Source of the DNA: Alphaproteobacteria bacterium UBA6324
GTDB lineage: Bacteria; Pseudomonadota; Alphaproteobacteria; CAAGCB01; CAG-977
Direction of reading: 5' to 3'
DNA length: 62,104 bases
Assembly (NCBI GenBank): GCA_002439085.1
Contig: DJSW01000008.1
Coordinates: 1-62,104, forward strand
Shown here: positions 1 to 8,570 of the stretch, piece after piece
Numbering within the stretch: position 1 is the stretch's first letter
Layout: each line of letters starts with the position of its first letter
Notes under the pieces: model-generated
Told to the model about the DNA's origin: nothing
The model's input: only the letters and a program-made list of their open reading frames with translations
Databases searched by the model: none
Program-made: the position numbers and the translations under genes

Positions 1-324
1 TTTGCACCAAAACTCTCGGCTACGGTACTTGTATTTAATATTACTCCACCGTTCATAAACCATCAAGCTGCTTTTCCCTTTCAGAAACCCGACAAAGCTG
101 GACACGCTCATTTTCGGCGGAATTTCAACCAACATATGCACGTGATCGGGGCAGACTTCCGCTTCGATGATCGTGACACCTTTCCAACCGCACAGCTCCC
201 TGAGTATTTTCCCGATTTCATATCTGCGCTCGCCGTAAAAGGCTTTGCGGCGGTATTTCGGAGCAAACACCAAGTGGTATTTGCAGTTCCACGTCGTGTG
301 TGATAATGTATGCACATCATTCAT
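1..324 (-). CDS. tnpA: IS200/IS605-family transposase TnpA (N-terminal 108 residues, cut by window start)
   Basis: A Y1 HUH single-strand transposase that cuts and joins hairpin ends of its element. The start ATG at 324 follows an AAAGGAGT ribosome binding site at 331-338. Residues 11-30 (TWNCKYHLVFAPKYRRKAFY) match the conserved N-terminus of the family. The metal-binding HUH motif is His61-Val-His63 in CPDHVHMLVEIPP. Residues 71-84 (KMSVSSFVGFLKGK) are also typical. The catalytic tyrosine, usually near residue 125-130, lies beyond the window, so intactness cannot be judged. A shorter reading frame at 108-320 overlaps in another frame and is a shadow. Family assignment is secure; activity is unknown. 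Confidence 0.92.
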   Translation of the reverse strand, partial: MNDVHTLSHTTWNCKYHLVFAPKYRRKAFYGERRYEIGKILRELCGWKGVTIIEAEVCPDHVHMLVEIPPKMSVSSFVGFLKGKSSLMVYERWSNIKYKYRSREFWCK

Positions 325-330
325 TCGATT

Positions 331-389
331 ACTCCTTTGACATCAACAGACGCGGTTCACCAGACCAGCGTCTATTGTATCAAAGGAGT
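331..389 (-). promoter_or_regulatory. Long hairpin sequestering the tnpA ribosome binding site
   Basis: On the minus strand ACTCCTTTGA (from 389 down) pairs with TCAAAGGAGT (340 to 331), and the inner arms AGACGC/GCGTCT (373-368 and 353-348) pair as well, with partial pairing between. The 3' arm contains the tnpA Shine-Dalgarno. In characterised IS200 elements an equivalent structure in the 5' leader blocks ribosome access and keeps transposition rare. The match is seen in the sequence; the function is inferred from the family. Confidence 0.75.
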
Positions 390-421
390 GCTTTTTCTGT
401 GCATAGCTGTAAGCTTTTTAG

Positions 422-444
422 AACCCCGCGCCTAGCACGGGGTT
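422..444. terminator. Left-end hairpin of the IS200 element, possible transcription block
   Basis: AACCCCG (422-428) pairs with CGGGGTT (438-444) across a nine-base loop, followed by TTTC. In IS200 such an outer stem-loop both marks the transposon end recognised by TnpA and stops transcription entering from outside. The choice between these roles cannot be made from sequence. Confidence 0.55.
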
Positions 445-676
445 TTCAAGGGTACAAAAATGGGAGATGCAGCGGCTGTCTTTGTGTGTGTGGTCAGGCG
501 ATTATGGCGCGCAAATAAAAAATCCGGTATGTCGTTGTTTGTCCCGTCGATTCGCCGCGGTCGGGGGCGGCGGGGTTTGGCGGCGCGCAGAGTGGGATTG
601 TGGGGCGAGGGGCGGGGTTTCTGCGCGGGGGTGGGCGGCCGGCCGCGTGATCCGGCATCGGGGCGGCGAAAGCGAT

Positions 677-692
677 GTTTCATACATGAAAC
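677..692. promoter_or_regulatory. Perfect palindrome, candidate operator
   Basis: GTTTCAT and ATGAAAC arms separated by AC form a 16-base inverted repeat about 100 bases upstream of the promoter for the pilin-like gene. The size suits a dimeric DNA-binding protein. No second copy was noticed near other promoters in the window, so the regulator is unknown. Confidence 0.35.
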
Positions 693-794
693 GTTATTTT
701 TCAACGGGTTGCGATGTTTCTATATCTTTCGTCATAAATGGTCGAAAAATGGCGGAAAACCGCGAAATATAACGTCGGATATACACGATTTGGG

Positions 795-824
795 TTGATT
801 GCGCCGTGATTTTGCCTTTACAAT
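795..824 (+). promoter_or_regulatory. Sigma-70-like promoter for the pilin-like gene
   Basis: TTGATT at 795-800 and TACAAT at 819-824 are separated by 18 bases, giving a predicted start near 831 and a leader of about 55 bases before the ATG at 886. Confidence 0.55.
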
Positions 825-885
825 GGGGCAAATAACCAAAGCCCGAAGTGCGGCTGGAACGAATTTCAAGAAACGGGAGGTTGCC

Positions 886-3800
886 ATGTTTACGCCCCTG
901 ATGAACAAAAGAACCGATGAACGCGGCGCGCTGATGATCGAAGCGATCGCGCTGTTGGGTTTGATGACGATGATGTCGCCGATGGTCGTGCGTCAAACGG
1001 CCGACCGCACCGTGGAAATGGAGGATGTCGCCATCGCCGGTCAGATGAAAGAGTTGAAGGACGCGTTGTCCAACTGGATCGAAGCGAACTATGCCAGCAT
1101 TAAATCGGCGTGTTCCGGTGGCGGCACGATCGCGGTCGCGGGCGGGGTCAGCTGTTCCAATGCGGCGGACAGCCATTTCGCCGTACCGGTTGCGGGGTTG
1201 GCGCCGTATTTGCCGGCGACGTATTTGGAAACCGTGACGGGCAGTAACAATTCGACATCGTACCGGTTGCGGGGCAACAAGCTGGCCGACGGGTTCGACA
1301 TCGGCGTGCGCGCCCAATGCACCGAAGGGACAAACACATCCACCGGCGCGACGTGCGGCAGCATGGGGGCGGACGGCGTTTGGACGGGACTGGATTCCGC
1401 CTGCAAGTGTTCGCGGTATAAAGTGACCGGCGTCGTGTTGTCGAACGGGGCGGCGGAAATCGACGACCGCCGCGCGGCGCGCATCGCGACGATGATCGGG
1501 GCGGACGGCGGTTTCGTGCGCACGTCGAACATGGTCAGCAACGTTTTGAACAACAGCGGCCGCACGACGATCGTCGGCGCGCAGGGTATTTGGGAAGGCG
1601 ACGCGACAAATTACATCGTCGGGTACAACAGCTCCGTCGGCGGACGCGTGGCGGCGACGACGATTTATTCGTCGGGATTTTCGGGCGATTACCTGTACCG
1701 CAAACAGGTGGACGGCCTGCCCGGCGCGAACAGTATGTTCACCAATTTGGACATGGGCGGGGCGATCGAATGCAACGGCACGCAATGCCATAAAATCAAC
1801 AACGCCGGCGGGTTGGAGGTTGTCGGCGGCAAAATCCTGATCCGTTCGCAAAACACCGCCAACGGCAATGATCAAGAGGATGGCGAGGGCGACGGATACG
1901 CCCGCGTTTCATTGGGAACGAATTCGTCGCACATTAATATGACCAATCGTTTGATGTTGGGGACGCCGTCGTCGGATATCACGATGACATATGATGAGGG
2001 CGACGGGATGATGACCCTGAACGCGCGTGACCAGATTGTTGCGAACACGCGGGATATGACTTTGCATACCACAATGGATATGGATTTGAATGCCGAACAG
2101 GATATGACGTTGAGATCCGATATCATGGATTTGATTTCCAATGACGATATGCAATTAAATGCCGGTTGGCAGCTGATCATGAATTCCGCGTCGGATATGT
2201 TCCTGAATTCGCGGGACGAAATGTCGATCCGCGCGGCGAATCGTTTGTATCAGAACTCTCCGCAACAATATATCAATGCGACGAATTATATTTGGATGAA
2301 TGTTACAAATGGGACAAATTCTCTACGCCAATCCTTACATCCCTATGCATATTTCTTGAATATACGTGACAGTCGTGTGATGAATAATGAAACGAAAGTA
2401 CAGATTGGAACAACCTATTCATTGACAGCTATAAGCAACGGGACAAAAGCTTATCAAGATCAAGCTTCTTTTAGGGTTGAAACCGTTGCTCAAGGCAGTA
2501 ATCCGGCGTTAATCGACTCTGGATTGGCCTCTTTTGGTCTGTATAATATGCGCGGTACCAGTGCGAGGTTTCAGGTCAACTTGTTTAACAACGGCAATGC
2601 CGCCCGCAGTATGATATACAATAATCAGGGATTGACTTTGTTTGCGTACATAAATGGAGATGGTGGAAAATATGACTATGGCCATCGAATTGTATTTAGC
2701 AATGCGAGTGGCAAGCGTACAACTATTAGTGTTACGGATGCGGGCGATCGCGGCACAAAAATGCTCATCAATGGTAGTATAGATGATAGCGTCGGTGGTT
2801 CCGTTAACATCAATAAAACGAACGGTCTTGCTCTTTACGGCGATTCCGGACGGGTCAGCGGCACGTTTTTCCAACCCGAGAATTTGAGCGTCAACGGCAG
2901 CCGTTACTACAACATGATCGTCAACCGCGCCCGCATCAAGATCGACGAGGACACCGGACGCACGTCCAGCGGCGACTTGATGATGTCAACGAATAACACC
3001 TATTATAATACGGCCTATGTCGATATCAACACCAACGATTTGGGCGGGGCGTATTCGCCGTATCAGGCGCATTTGACCAACGATCGCGACAAATACAAAA
3101 ACTTCCGCGTCGATCCGGCGTTCGTTTCCGTGATGAACGACATCAAAATCACGTCGCGCGGCGGCGCGCGGCTCAGCGAAGCGTTGCCCAACTATATTCT
3201 GAAAGGCATTTACCAACTGTCGAACGATTACGCCTATGGCGGGTGGCCGTGCGGCGAATCGTCGGCGTCCGGCGAAACGCCGCCGTGGAAAAGCCTGTGT
3301 TCCTATTCCATGCCGTATATGACGTTCGACCAGCTGGGCATGGTCAACGGCGGTTGGGAATTCAACTGTTCCAAGGTTGATTCCTCGCACGAACATCCGG
3401 TCAAAGCCGGCGGCGGTTCATGTGCCTGTTCGGAGGGGGAGGGGAAGTGCGACGGGGCGTCCGGAACGGAGAAGAACGGCAAATACGTTACGTTCACTTT
3501 CGGTCCGGATACACCGGATCCCGAGCCCGATCTCAATAACCGTAATACACCGTACAGGGAATGTCCTACGGGTTCTTTTTGTTGGGCGCATCCGTTCATG
3601 GGCATTGTTCCCGCCCCCGGACGGACGGTGTCCTATGCCGCGGTGAACGCGTCCGGTGCTTCGGTTACGGAAATCCAAAGCGCACAGGATGAAGGCGTTT
3701 GCCCCGACGGGTATCAGGCGGTCATGACACTGACCCCGAATTCGTTCGACGTCGCGCGGGTGCTGTATTCCCGCCACGACGACGGCTATCCGATTTCGTA

Positions 3801-4206
3801 CAACCCCGGATGGCAGAATTTTGAGGATTCCTCCAACAACTACGCGGTGCACGGTATCCGCATCATGCAGCCGTCGCAACGCATGATCGTGATGCAACAG
3901 CCGAGAGTGAACTCCAACGGTCAGGTTTTGGGGTGGAAAATCGCAATGGGTTTCGCGTCCTATTACAACGACGACGAAGGCAAGTTCGTGTGGAACGTCG
4001 GCGGGGTCGGTACCGGATCGTGGAGCGCGTTGGCGCACACCTATTGTTATTTCAACCCGCAGCGTTTCGATATGCCCAATATGCGGTTCATAAAACTGAA
4101 CGACAACGGCACGTCGTCCTACAACGGAGAAGTCAACGACATTATCCTGACGCCGATGGACAACCCGATCTTGGACGACAGCACGTACAAACGGTGGATG
4201 AACTGA
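886..4206 (+). CDS. Giant type-IV-prepilin-like surface protein, possible pilus-tip adhesin
   Basis: A 1106-residue protein starting at ATG 886 behind GGGAGG (875-880); an upstream in-frame start at 799 has no such site. Residues 1-14 end in Gly14 and are followed by ALMIEAIALLGLMTMMSP, a class III signal: prepilin-type cleavage after Gly14 would put Glu19 at mature position +5, as in type IV pilins. A long amphipathic helix follows (to about 75). Large minor pilins such as PilV of conjugative pili have the same plan: pilin N-terminus plus a big adhesive domain. Residues about 350-480 have short Met/Leu/Asn-rich repeats (DMTL, DMDLNA, DMQLNA), suggesting a beta-solenoid. The Cys-rich C-terminal part starts near residue 780. 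Codons between about 2250 and 2830 are much more AT-rich than the flanks. Function as an adhesin is inferred. Confidence 0.8.
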   Translation: MFTPLMNKRTDERGALMIEAIALLGLMTMMSPMVVRQTADRTVEMEDVAIAGQMKELKDALSNWIEANYASIKSACSGGGTIAVAGGVSCSNAADSHFAVPVAGLAPYLPATYLETVTGSNNSTSYRLRGNKLADGFDIGVRAQCTEGTNTSTGATCGSMGADGVWTGLDSACKCSRYKVTGVVLSNGAAEIDDRRAARIATMIGADGGFVRTSNMVSNVLNNSGRTTIVGAQGIWEGDATNYIVGYNSSVGGRVAATTIYSSGFSGDYLYRKQVDGLPGANSMFTNLDMGGAIECNGTQCHKINNAGGLEVVGGKILIRSQNTANGNDQEDGEGDGYARVSLGTNSSHINMTNRLMLGTPSSDITMTYDEGDGMMTLNARDQIVANTRDMTLHTTMDMDLNAEQDMTLRSDIMDLISNDDMQLNAGWQLIMNSASDMFLNSRDEMSIRAANRLYQNSPQQYINATNYIWMNVTNGTNSLRQSLHPYAYFLNIRDSRVMNNETKVQIGTTYSLTAISNGTKAYQDQASFRVETVAQGSNPALIDSGLASFGLYNMRGTSARFQVNLFNNGNAARSMIYNNQGLTLFAYINGDGGKYDYGHRIVFSNASGKRTTISVTDAGDRGTKMLINGSIDDSVGGSVNINKTNGLALYGDSGRVSGTFFQPENLSVNGSRYYNMIVNRARIKIDEDTGRTSSGDLMMSTNNTYYNTAYVDINTNDLGGAYSPYQAHLTNDRDKYKNFRVDPAFVSVMNDIKITSRGGARLSEALPNYILKGIYQLSNDYAYGGWPCGESSASGETPPWKSLCSYSMPYMTFDQLGMVNGGWEFNCSKVDSSHEHPVKAGGGSCACSEGEGKCDGASGTEKNGKYVTFTFGPDTPDPEPDLNNRNTPYRECPTGSFCWAHPFMGIVPAPGRTVSYAAVNASGASVTEIQSAQDEGVCPDGYQAVMTLTPNSFDVARVLYSRHDDGYPISYNPGWQNFEDSSNNYAVHGIRIMQPSQRMIVMQQPRVNSNGQVLGWKIAMGFASYYNDDEGKFVWNVGGVGTGSWSALAHTYCYFNPQRFDMPNMRFIKLNDNGTSSYNGEVNDIILTPMDNPILDDSTYKRWMN

Positions 4207-4238
4207 TCCCCGCGGGGCGATAGGGAAAGGAGGCTGTT

Positions 4239-5072
4239 ATGTTTTTTTGGATGATGCTGGCATCGTTGATGGGGGTCGTCATGTACGGCAACCTGTACGA
4301 AAAAACAAAGCCGCAGGAAAACTTTATCGCCCCCGTGTATCAGACCATGGTGTTGAGTATGTATCAACAACATTCGTCGGCCGAACACGGATATATCGAC
4401 GCGATGAACGCCAACGCCGCGGCAACTGAAACCTATCTGCGATCCAAAGCCGACGGCGTCGTGCCGTTGGTTACGACGAACGCCGCGGGCGTGTTGAATC
4501 AGGTGGATGCCGGTAATGTGATTTTTTCGCATATTACCGCTCGTCTGCCGTCCACCTATAAACCGCAAAGCGGCACGCGCACCTATTTGTTCTGCGTCGC
4601 CAAAAGCCAAAATATCACCGTGTCGTGCGGCGCGTCGGATGTCGTGCGCTATATCGTGACGATCCGCGCCATTCCGCCGCGTTACGACGGCGCCGATAAA
4701 ATGACCGCTCTGCGCGCCATTTCCGACGCTACCGGACAATCCCGTTTTGTCGGTATGCTGCAAAAGGATTGGCAGCCGCTGGTCGCGAACACGAACCCCG
4801 CCGTCGGCGCGATTACGCAGCATCAACCGTTGGGCGCGGCGTATTACATCATGTCCGCCGGCGTCGCGCCGGTCAACAGCGTCTATGTCCCGAACTATGT
4901 CGTATGCAATTTCCCGTTGGTGGACAACCCGTCCGGAACGTCCGGCGTGTTGGGAAACATGCCGTCGGCCAACGGGTATTTGGTCGCGCTGTCGTTGATG
5001 GGCGGTTTGGATCACGGCGAAAACCTGACCGCCGGAACGCCCAATATGTGCAACGCCGTCATGTTTAACTGA
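4239..5072 (+). CDS. Secreted or membrane-anchored protein paired with the pilin-like gene, function unknown
   Basis: A 277-residue protein starting 32 bases after the pilin-like gene behind an AAGGAGG site, so probably in the same operon. Residues 1-18 (MFFWMMLASLMGVVMYGN) form one hydrophobic segment with no basic residues before it; it may be an uncleaved anchor or a degenerate signal. The rest is hydrophilic, rich in Ala, Thr and Asn, and has four cysteines, two close together (YLFC...TVSCG) and two near the end, consistent with an oxidised extracytoplasmic domain. I do not recognise a family. The context suggests a minor pilin or assembly partner of the large protein. Confidence 0.65.
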   Translation: MFFWMMLASLMGVVMYGNLYEKTKPQENFIAPVYQTMVLSMYQQHSSAEHGYIDAMNANAAATETYLRSKADGVVPLVTTNAAGVLNQVDAGNVIFSHITARLPSTYKPQSGTRTYLFCVAKSQNITVSCGASDVVRYIVTIRAIPPRYDGADKMTALRAISDATGQSRFVGMLQKDWQPLVANTNPAVGAITQHQPLGAAYYIMSAGVAPVNSVYVPNYVVCNFPLVDNPSGTSGVLGNMPSANGYLVALSLMGGLDHGENLTAGTPNMCNAVMFN

Positions 5073-5086
5073 TCGGGGAAACGCCT

Positions 5087-5713
5087 GTGTCCGATATTCC
5101 TTATACGCAAGAGGTTTTGCGCAAATCCGTGCATTTGTCTTCGCTGTGGATGCCCGCGCTGATCTTGTTCGTTCCGCCGTATTGGCCGGCCGCCGTATTC
5201 GCCGTTTTGTTGGCCGGAAACGTGTTCATCGAATACGGGTATTTTAAAAAATGGCCGTTCGTGATGCAAACCTACGGCCGGATGTTCGGCAAAATGTTGC
5301 GCGAAAAGGAAACCGGCGGCAAATTCCGGCTGAGCGGGTCGCCCTATGTGCTGGGCGGGGCTTTGGCCGCATCCGTGTTGTTCGCGCCCGACGTTGCCGC
5401 GTGCGCCATGGCCGTAATGCTGATTTCCGACACCGCCGCCGCGCTGATCGGCCGGCCGTTCGGCAAACATAAAATCAATCAGGGCAAAAAAAGCGTCGAA
5501 GGCGCGGTTGCTTTCCTGCTGTCCGGCGCGGGCGTCGTCGCCGTTTTCGCCGCGGCGCGCGGATTGCCCGACACGTTCGTGTGCGGCGGATTGGCCGGCG
5601 TTTTCGCCGCCATGTTCGCCGAAGTCTATGAAAACAGAATTAAAGCGGACGACAACCTGTCCATCCCCGTCATCGTCGGCGCGTTCATCACCGCCGCCAT
5701 GGCTTGGCTGTAA
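5087..5713 (+). CDS. Polyprenol/diacylglycerol kinase-like integral membrane protein (SEC59/CdsA-like)
   Basis: A 208-residue polytopic membrane protein beginning with GTG 5087 after a GGGGA site. It opens with RKSVHLSSLW, the R-K-x-x-H start typical of CTP-dependent polyprenol or diacylglycerol kinases, then alternates hydrophobic spans with a conserved cytoplasmic stretch SDTAAALIGRPFGKHK followed by KKSVEGAVAFLLSG. The D-x-A-A-x-x-G-x-x-x-G and K-S-x-E-G pattern is shared by dolichol kinases, phytol kinases and CdsA-type cytidylyltransferases. The length fits the small bacterial kinase branch better than CdsA (about 280). The natural lipid substrate cannot be told. It lies 14 bases after the preceding gene and may be cotranscribed. 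Confidence 0.7.
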   Translation: MSDIPYTQEVLRKSVHLSSLWMPALILFVPPYWPAAVFAVLLAGNVFIEYGYFKKWPFVMQTYGRMFGKMLREKETGGKFRLSGSPYVLGGALAASVLFAPDVAACAMAVMLISDTAAALIGRPFGKHKINQGKKSVEGAVAFLLSGAGVVAVFAAARGLPDTFVCGGLAGVFAAMFAEVYENRIKADDNLSIPVIVGAFITAAMAWL

Positions 5714-5996
5714 TTTCGCACACATTTCCCTAAGTTTTCGGATAAAGTCCGGTGTTGTCGCACCGGACACATTTGTCCCGCGCCGCTCAAAAATCTGTCT
5801 ATGAAGAGAGAGACACACATGGGAAACGTCCCCGTATGGAAAACGCTATGCGGAAACAGAAAAAGCAACACTCACTCACCCAACGGATATTTTTTCCTCA
5901 TCGAATTCACCTAAATCCGGATAACGGTTAAGCGTAAATATAGTTACGATTTTACTAAATTGTCGTTTTTCCTTGTCCCGCGCGAAATAAAGCGGA

Positions 5997-6410
5997 TCAC
6001 AATGCCATTTCAACGTTGATTTTGACGGAATAAGAGCTGTCCGTTCTGGTTTGCGTCTGTTCGTTTTCTTCGGGGAACGTGTATCCGGCCGCCGCGCCGA
6101 CGGAAACCGTTTCGTTCGCGTCAAAGCTCGCTTTGCCGGTCAGCGACCGCGGTTTCGGGGAAAAGTCCTTGATCACTTCCCATTTTTTTTCAATGGCTTC
6201 GGGCGTTGTTTCGGAAACGGGCGCGTTTTCTTTCGCGGTCGTTTGTTCCGCGTTCAATTCCGTATTCGTGCGCCGAAAAGAATCGTCCAGCGCCAAGCGG
6301 GTCAGCGCGGAATAATCCATCGCCAGCATAAACGGCTGTTCCAATTCGCCGGCGCGCGCGCCGCAAGAAAACAGGATCAGGAACAAAGCGGTCAACAAGG
6401 CGTTTTTCAT
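5997..6410 (-). CDS. Small secreted protein of unknown function
   Basis: A 137-residue protein with a clear signal peptide: MKNALLTALFLILFSCGARA, cut before Gly-Glu. A lone Cys16 in the signal is not followed by a lipobox acceptor pattern, so a soluble periplasmic or outer-membrane protein is more likely than a lipoprotein. The mature part is acidic, rich in Thr and Glu, and ends in alternating polar/hydrophobic strands with an apolar C-terminus (VKINVEMAL), somewhat like the last strands of a small barrel. It starts behind AGGAGG (about 6418-6423). No family recognised. It lies downstream of ligA on the same strand with a gap of about 70 bases. Confidence 0.6.
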   Translation of the reverse strand: MKNALLTALFLILFSCGARAGELEQPFMLAMDYSALTRLALDDSFRRTNTELNAEQTTAKENAPVSETTPEAIEKKWEVIKDFSPKPRSLTGKASFDANETVSVGAAAGYTFPEENEQTQTRTDSSYSVKINVEMAL

Positions 6411-6482
6411 TTCCGAATCCTCCTTTCGCAGCGGTTGATAGACAAAAGGTAGGACGTTTTTTTACAAAAAGCGATAAAAATT

Positions 6483-8570
6483 TTATTTCGGATTGTTACA
6501 CAGGGCGACAAATTCGTCTTCGCTAATCGTCGAAACGCCAAATTCCCGCGCTTTTTCCGCCTTTGACCCCGCGTCCGCGCCCAAAACGACATAGTCCGTT
6601 TTTTTGGAAACAGCCCCCGCGACTTTCGCCCCGACGGCCAAAGCCTTGGCTTTCGCTTCGCTACGGGTCAGAGTCGGCAGCGTCCCCGTGAACACGACCG
6701 TTTTGCCCGCCAGCGGATTGTCATTGCGCGCCGCGGGTTCAAAATCAAATACTTTGATTTGCGCCAACAGGCGGGCGACTTCGGCGCGGTTGTGTTCCTC
6801 TTCAAAGAAATCCAGCAATTCCCGCGCGACGATTTCGCCGATGCTTTCAATCGCGGTCAATTCCTTGTACGCGTCGGATTCCGCGTCCCGCGCCGCGTCG
6901 ATTTGCGCCAGAAAATCCGTCATATTCAGGTAGTGCGCCGCCAACAGCCGCGCCGTCGCCTGACCGATTTGCGGAATGCCCAGCGCGAACAGGAATTTGT
7001 CCATGGGAACGCCACTTTGCACTTTGCGAATCGACGAAAACAGATTGTCCGCCGATTTGTCGCCCCACCCTTCCAGTTTGCGGATTTCCGCGCCGTGCAA
7101 GGATTCCAGATCAAACACATCGCCAAGGGTTTTGATCCACCCGCGTTCAAAAAAGCTCTGCGTGTTTTTCGCGCCGAACCCCTCGATGTTCAAAGCGTCG
7201 CGGGACACGAAGTGTTTCAGCTTTTCCACCGCCTGCGCGGGGCAGACCAACCCGCCGGAGCACCGCTGCGCCGCCTGATCCTCGTCCCGAACGACGCGCG
7301 AACCGCAAACGGGGCATTGCGTCGGAAAAACGAAAGGAACCGAATCCGCGGGGCGTTTTTCCGAAACGACGCGCACGATTTGCGGGATCACGTCGCCCGC
7401 GCGCTGGACGACGACGAAATCGCCGACGCGGATGTCTTTGCGTTTGATTTCGTCTTCGTTATGCAAAGTGGCGTGCGCGACCATGACGCCGCCGACGTTC
7501 ACGGGCTGTAAATCGGCGACGGGGGTCAGCACGCCCGTGCGTCCGACCTGCACGCGGATGTTTTCCAGCCGCGTCACCGCCTGTTCCGCGGGGAATTTGT
7601 GCGCGATCGCCCAGCGCGGGGAACGCGCGACAAAGCCCAGCCGTTCCTGATAATCGCGGCGGTTGACTTTATACACCGCGCCGTCGATGTCATAGGCCAG
7701 CCCCGACCGCCGTTCGCCCAAGCTTTTGAAATACGCGACGATTTCGTCGGCCGAAGAACAAAGCCTGTTTTCCGGATTGACGGGAAAGCCCCAGCCGCGG
7801 ATTTTTTCCAGATATTCGGCGTGCGTCGCCCATTTTTCCGCCGACACTTCGCCGAACGTGTATCCGAACAGCGACAGCCTGCGCCGTTTCGTCACGCGCG
7901 GATCCAGCTGACGCAACGATCCCGCCGCCGCGTTGCGCGGATTTGCAAACGGCTTTGCGCCCTTTTCCAGCTGTTCGTCATTCAAGGCGAAAAAGTCCGC
8001 CTTGTTCATAAAGACTTCGCCCCTGATTTCCATACGCTCCGGCACATCCGCACCGTCCAGCGTCAAAGGCAGATCGGGAATCATTTTCAGGTTTTCGGTG
8101 ATGTCTTCGCCGACCATACCGTCGCCGCGCGTCGCCCCGCGCGCGAATTTGCCGTTGACGTACAGCGCGGAAAAAGACAGGCCGTCCAGTTTCGGTTCCG
8201 CCATAAACTGCGGCGTTTCCGATTCGTCCAGCCCCAAAAAACGGCGGATCTTGTCGATGAATTCATACACGTCGCCGTCGGTGAAAATGTTTGCCAGCGA
8301 CAGCATCGGCACGCTGTGCGCGACCTTGGCGAAATCCTCGGACGCTTTGGCGCCGACGTGTTTCGACGGTGAATCCGCGCGGATCAGATGCGGGAAAAAG
8401 CGTTCAATTTCCTCGTTGCGTTTTTTCAGCGCGTCATACGCCGCGTCCGTCATCACGGGGTCGTCGTTTTGATAATACGCCCGTTCCGCCCGCGCCATTT
8501 CCTTGGCCAGAAAAGCCAGTTCGGCGGCGGCTTCCAAATCCGTCAAATCGCGCGCGGGAATGTCGGTCAT
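6483..8570 (-). CDS. ligA: NAD-dependent DNA ligase LigA
   Basis: Seals nicks at Okazaki fragment joints and in excision repair, using NAD as adenylate donor. At 695 residues it is full length. The adenylation lysine is Lys127 in EPKLDG, followed by ARGATRGDG. The OB-fold and the four-cysteine zinc finger (CPVCGSRV ... RCSGGLVC) come next, then the helix-hairpin-helix block, then a C-terminal BRCT domain beginning near GKTVVFTGTL. The start ATG overlaps the recN stop codon (ATGA at 8567-8570), so ligA is translationally coupled to recN. The recN-ligA linkage is common in alphaproteobacteria. Confidence 0.98.
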   Translation of the reverse strand: MTDIPARDLTDLEAAAELAFLAKEMARAERAYYQNDDPVMTDAAYDALKKRNEEIERFFPHLIRADSPSKHVGAKASEDFAKVAHSVPMLSLANIFTDGDVYEFIDKIRRFLGLDESETPQFMAEPKLDGLSFSALYVNGKFARGATRGDGMVGEDITENLKMIPDLPLTLDGADVPERMEIRGEVFMNKADFFALNDEQLEKGAKPFANPRNAAAGSLRQLDPRVTKRRRLSLFGYTFGEVSAEKWATHAEYLEKIRGWGFPVNPENRLCSSADEIVAYFKSLGERRSGLAYDIDGAVYKVNRRDYQERLGFVARSPRWAIAHKFPAEQAVTRLENIRVQVGRTGVLTPVADLQPVNVGGVMVAHATLHNEDEIKRKDIRVGDFVVVQRAGDVIPQIVRVVSEKRPADSVPFVFPTQCPVCGSRVVRDEDQAAQRCSGGLVCPAQAVEKLKHFVSRDALNIEGFGAKNTQSFFERGWIKTLGDVFDLESLHGAEIRKLEGWGDKSADNLFSSIRKVQSGVPMDKFLFALGIPQIGQATARLLAAHYLNMTDFLAQIDAARDAESDAYKELTAIESIGEIVARELLDFFEEEHNRAEVARLLAQIKVFDFEPAARNDNPLAGKTVVFTGTLPTLTRSEAKAKALAVGAKVAGAVSKKTDYVVLGADAGSKAEKAREFGVSTISEDEFVALCNNPK

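Larger units (their letters stand above)
1..455 (-). mobile_element. IS200/IS605-family insertion sequence, left part (truncated by window edge)
   Basis: The element runs leftward out of the window. It holds the first 108 codons of a TnpA transposase, a long hairpin that covers its ribosome binding site (331-389) and an outer hairpin (422-444) of the kind found at the left end of IS200-type elements. No TnpB gene is seen on this side. The outer boundary is a guess placed just outside the outer hairpin. IS200/IS605 elements move as single-stranded DNA and have no terminal inverted repeats, so the edge cannot be set by repeats. Confidence 0.8.
456..885 (+). other. Intergenic region upstream of the giant pilin-like gene
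   Basis: About 430 bases without a convincing gene. The first half (about 540-660) is very G-rich on the plus strand; the second half is AT-rich and holds a perfect 7-2-7 inverted repeat (677-692) and a sigma-70-like promoter (795-824). Open frames here on both strands have no ribosome binding site or family resemblance. Confidence 0.6.

Noticed and set aside
694..1875. Long open frame on the minus strand across the start of the pilin gene
   Set aside because: Low-complexity Arg/Ala/His composition, no ribosome binding site, and the plus-strand gene has a clear signal and start. It is a GC-skew shadow.
886..5072. Shufflon-type switching of the pilin-like gene
   Set aside because: No inverted repeats or alternative C-terminal segments were seen next to it, and the only tyrosine recombinase in the window is a housekeeping XerD far away.
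5820..5915. Possible 31-residue peptide starting MGNVPVWKTL
   Set aside because: Weak ribosome binding site, no hydrophobic segment or family resemblance.
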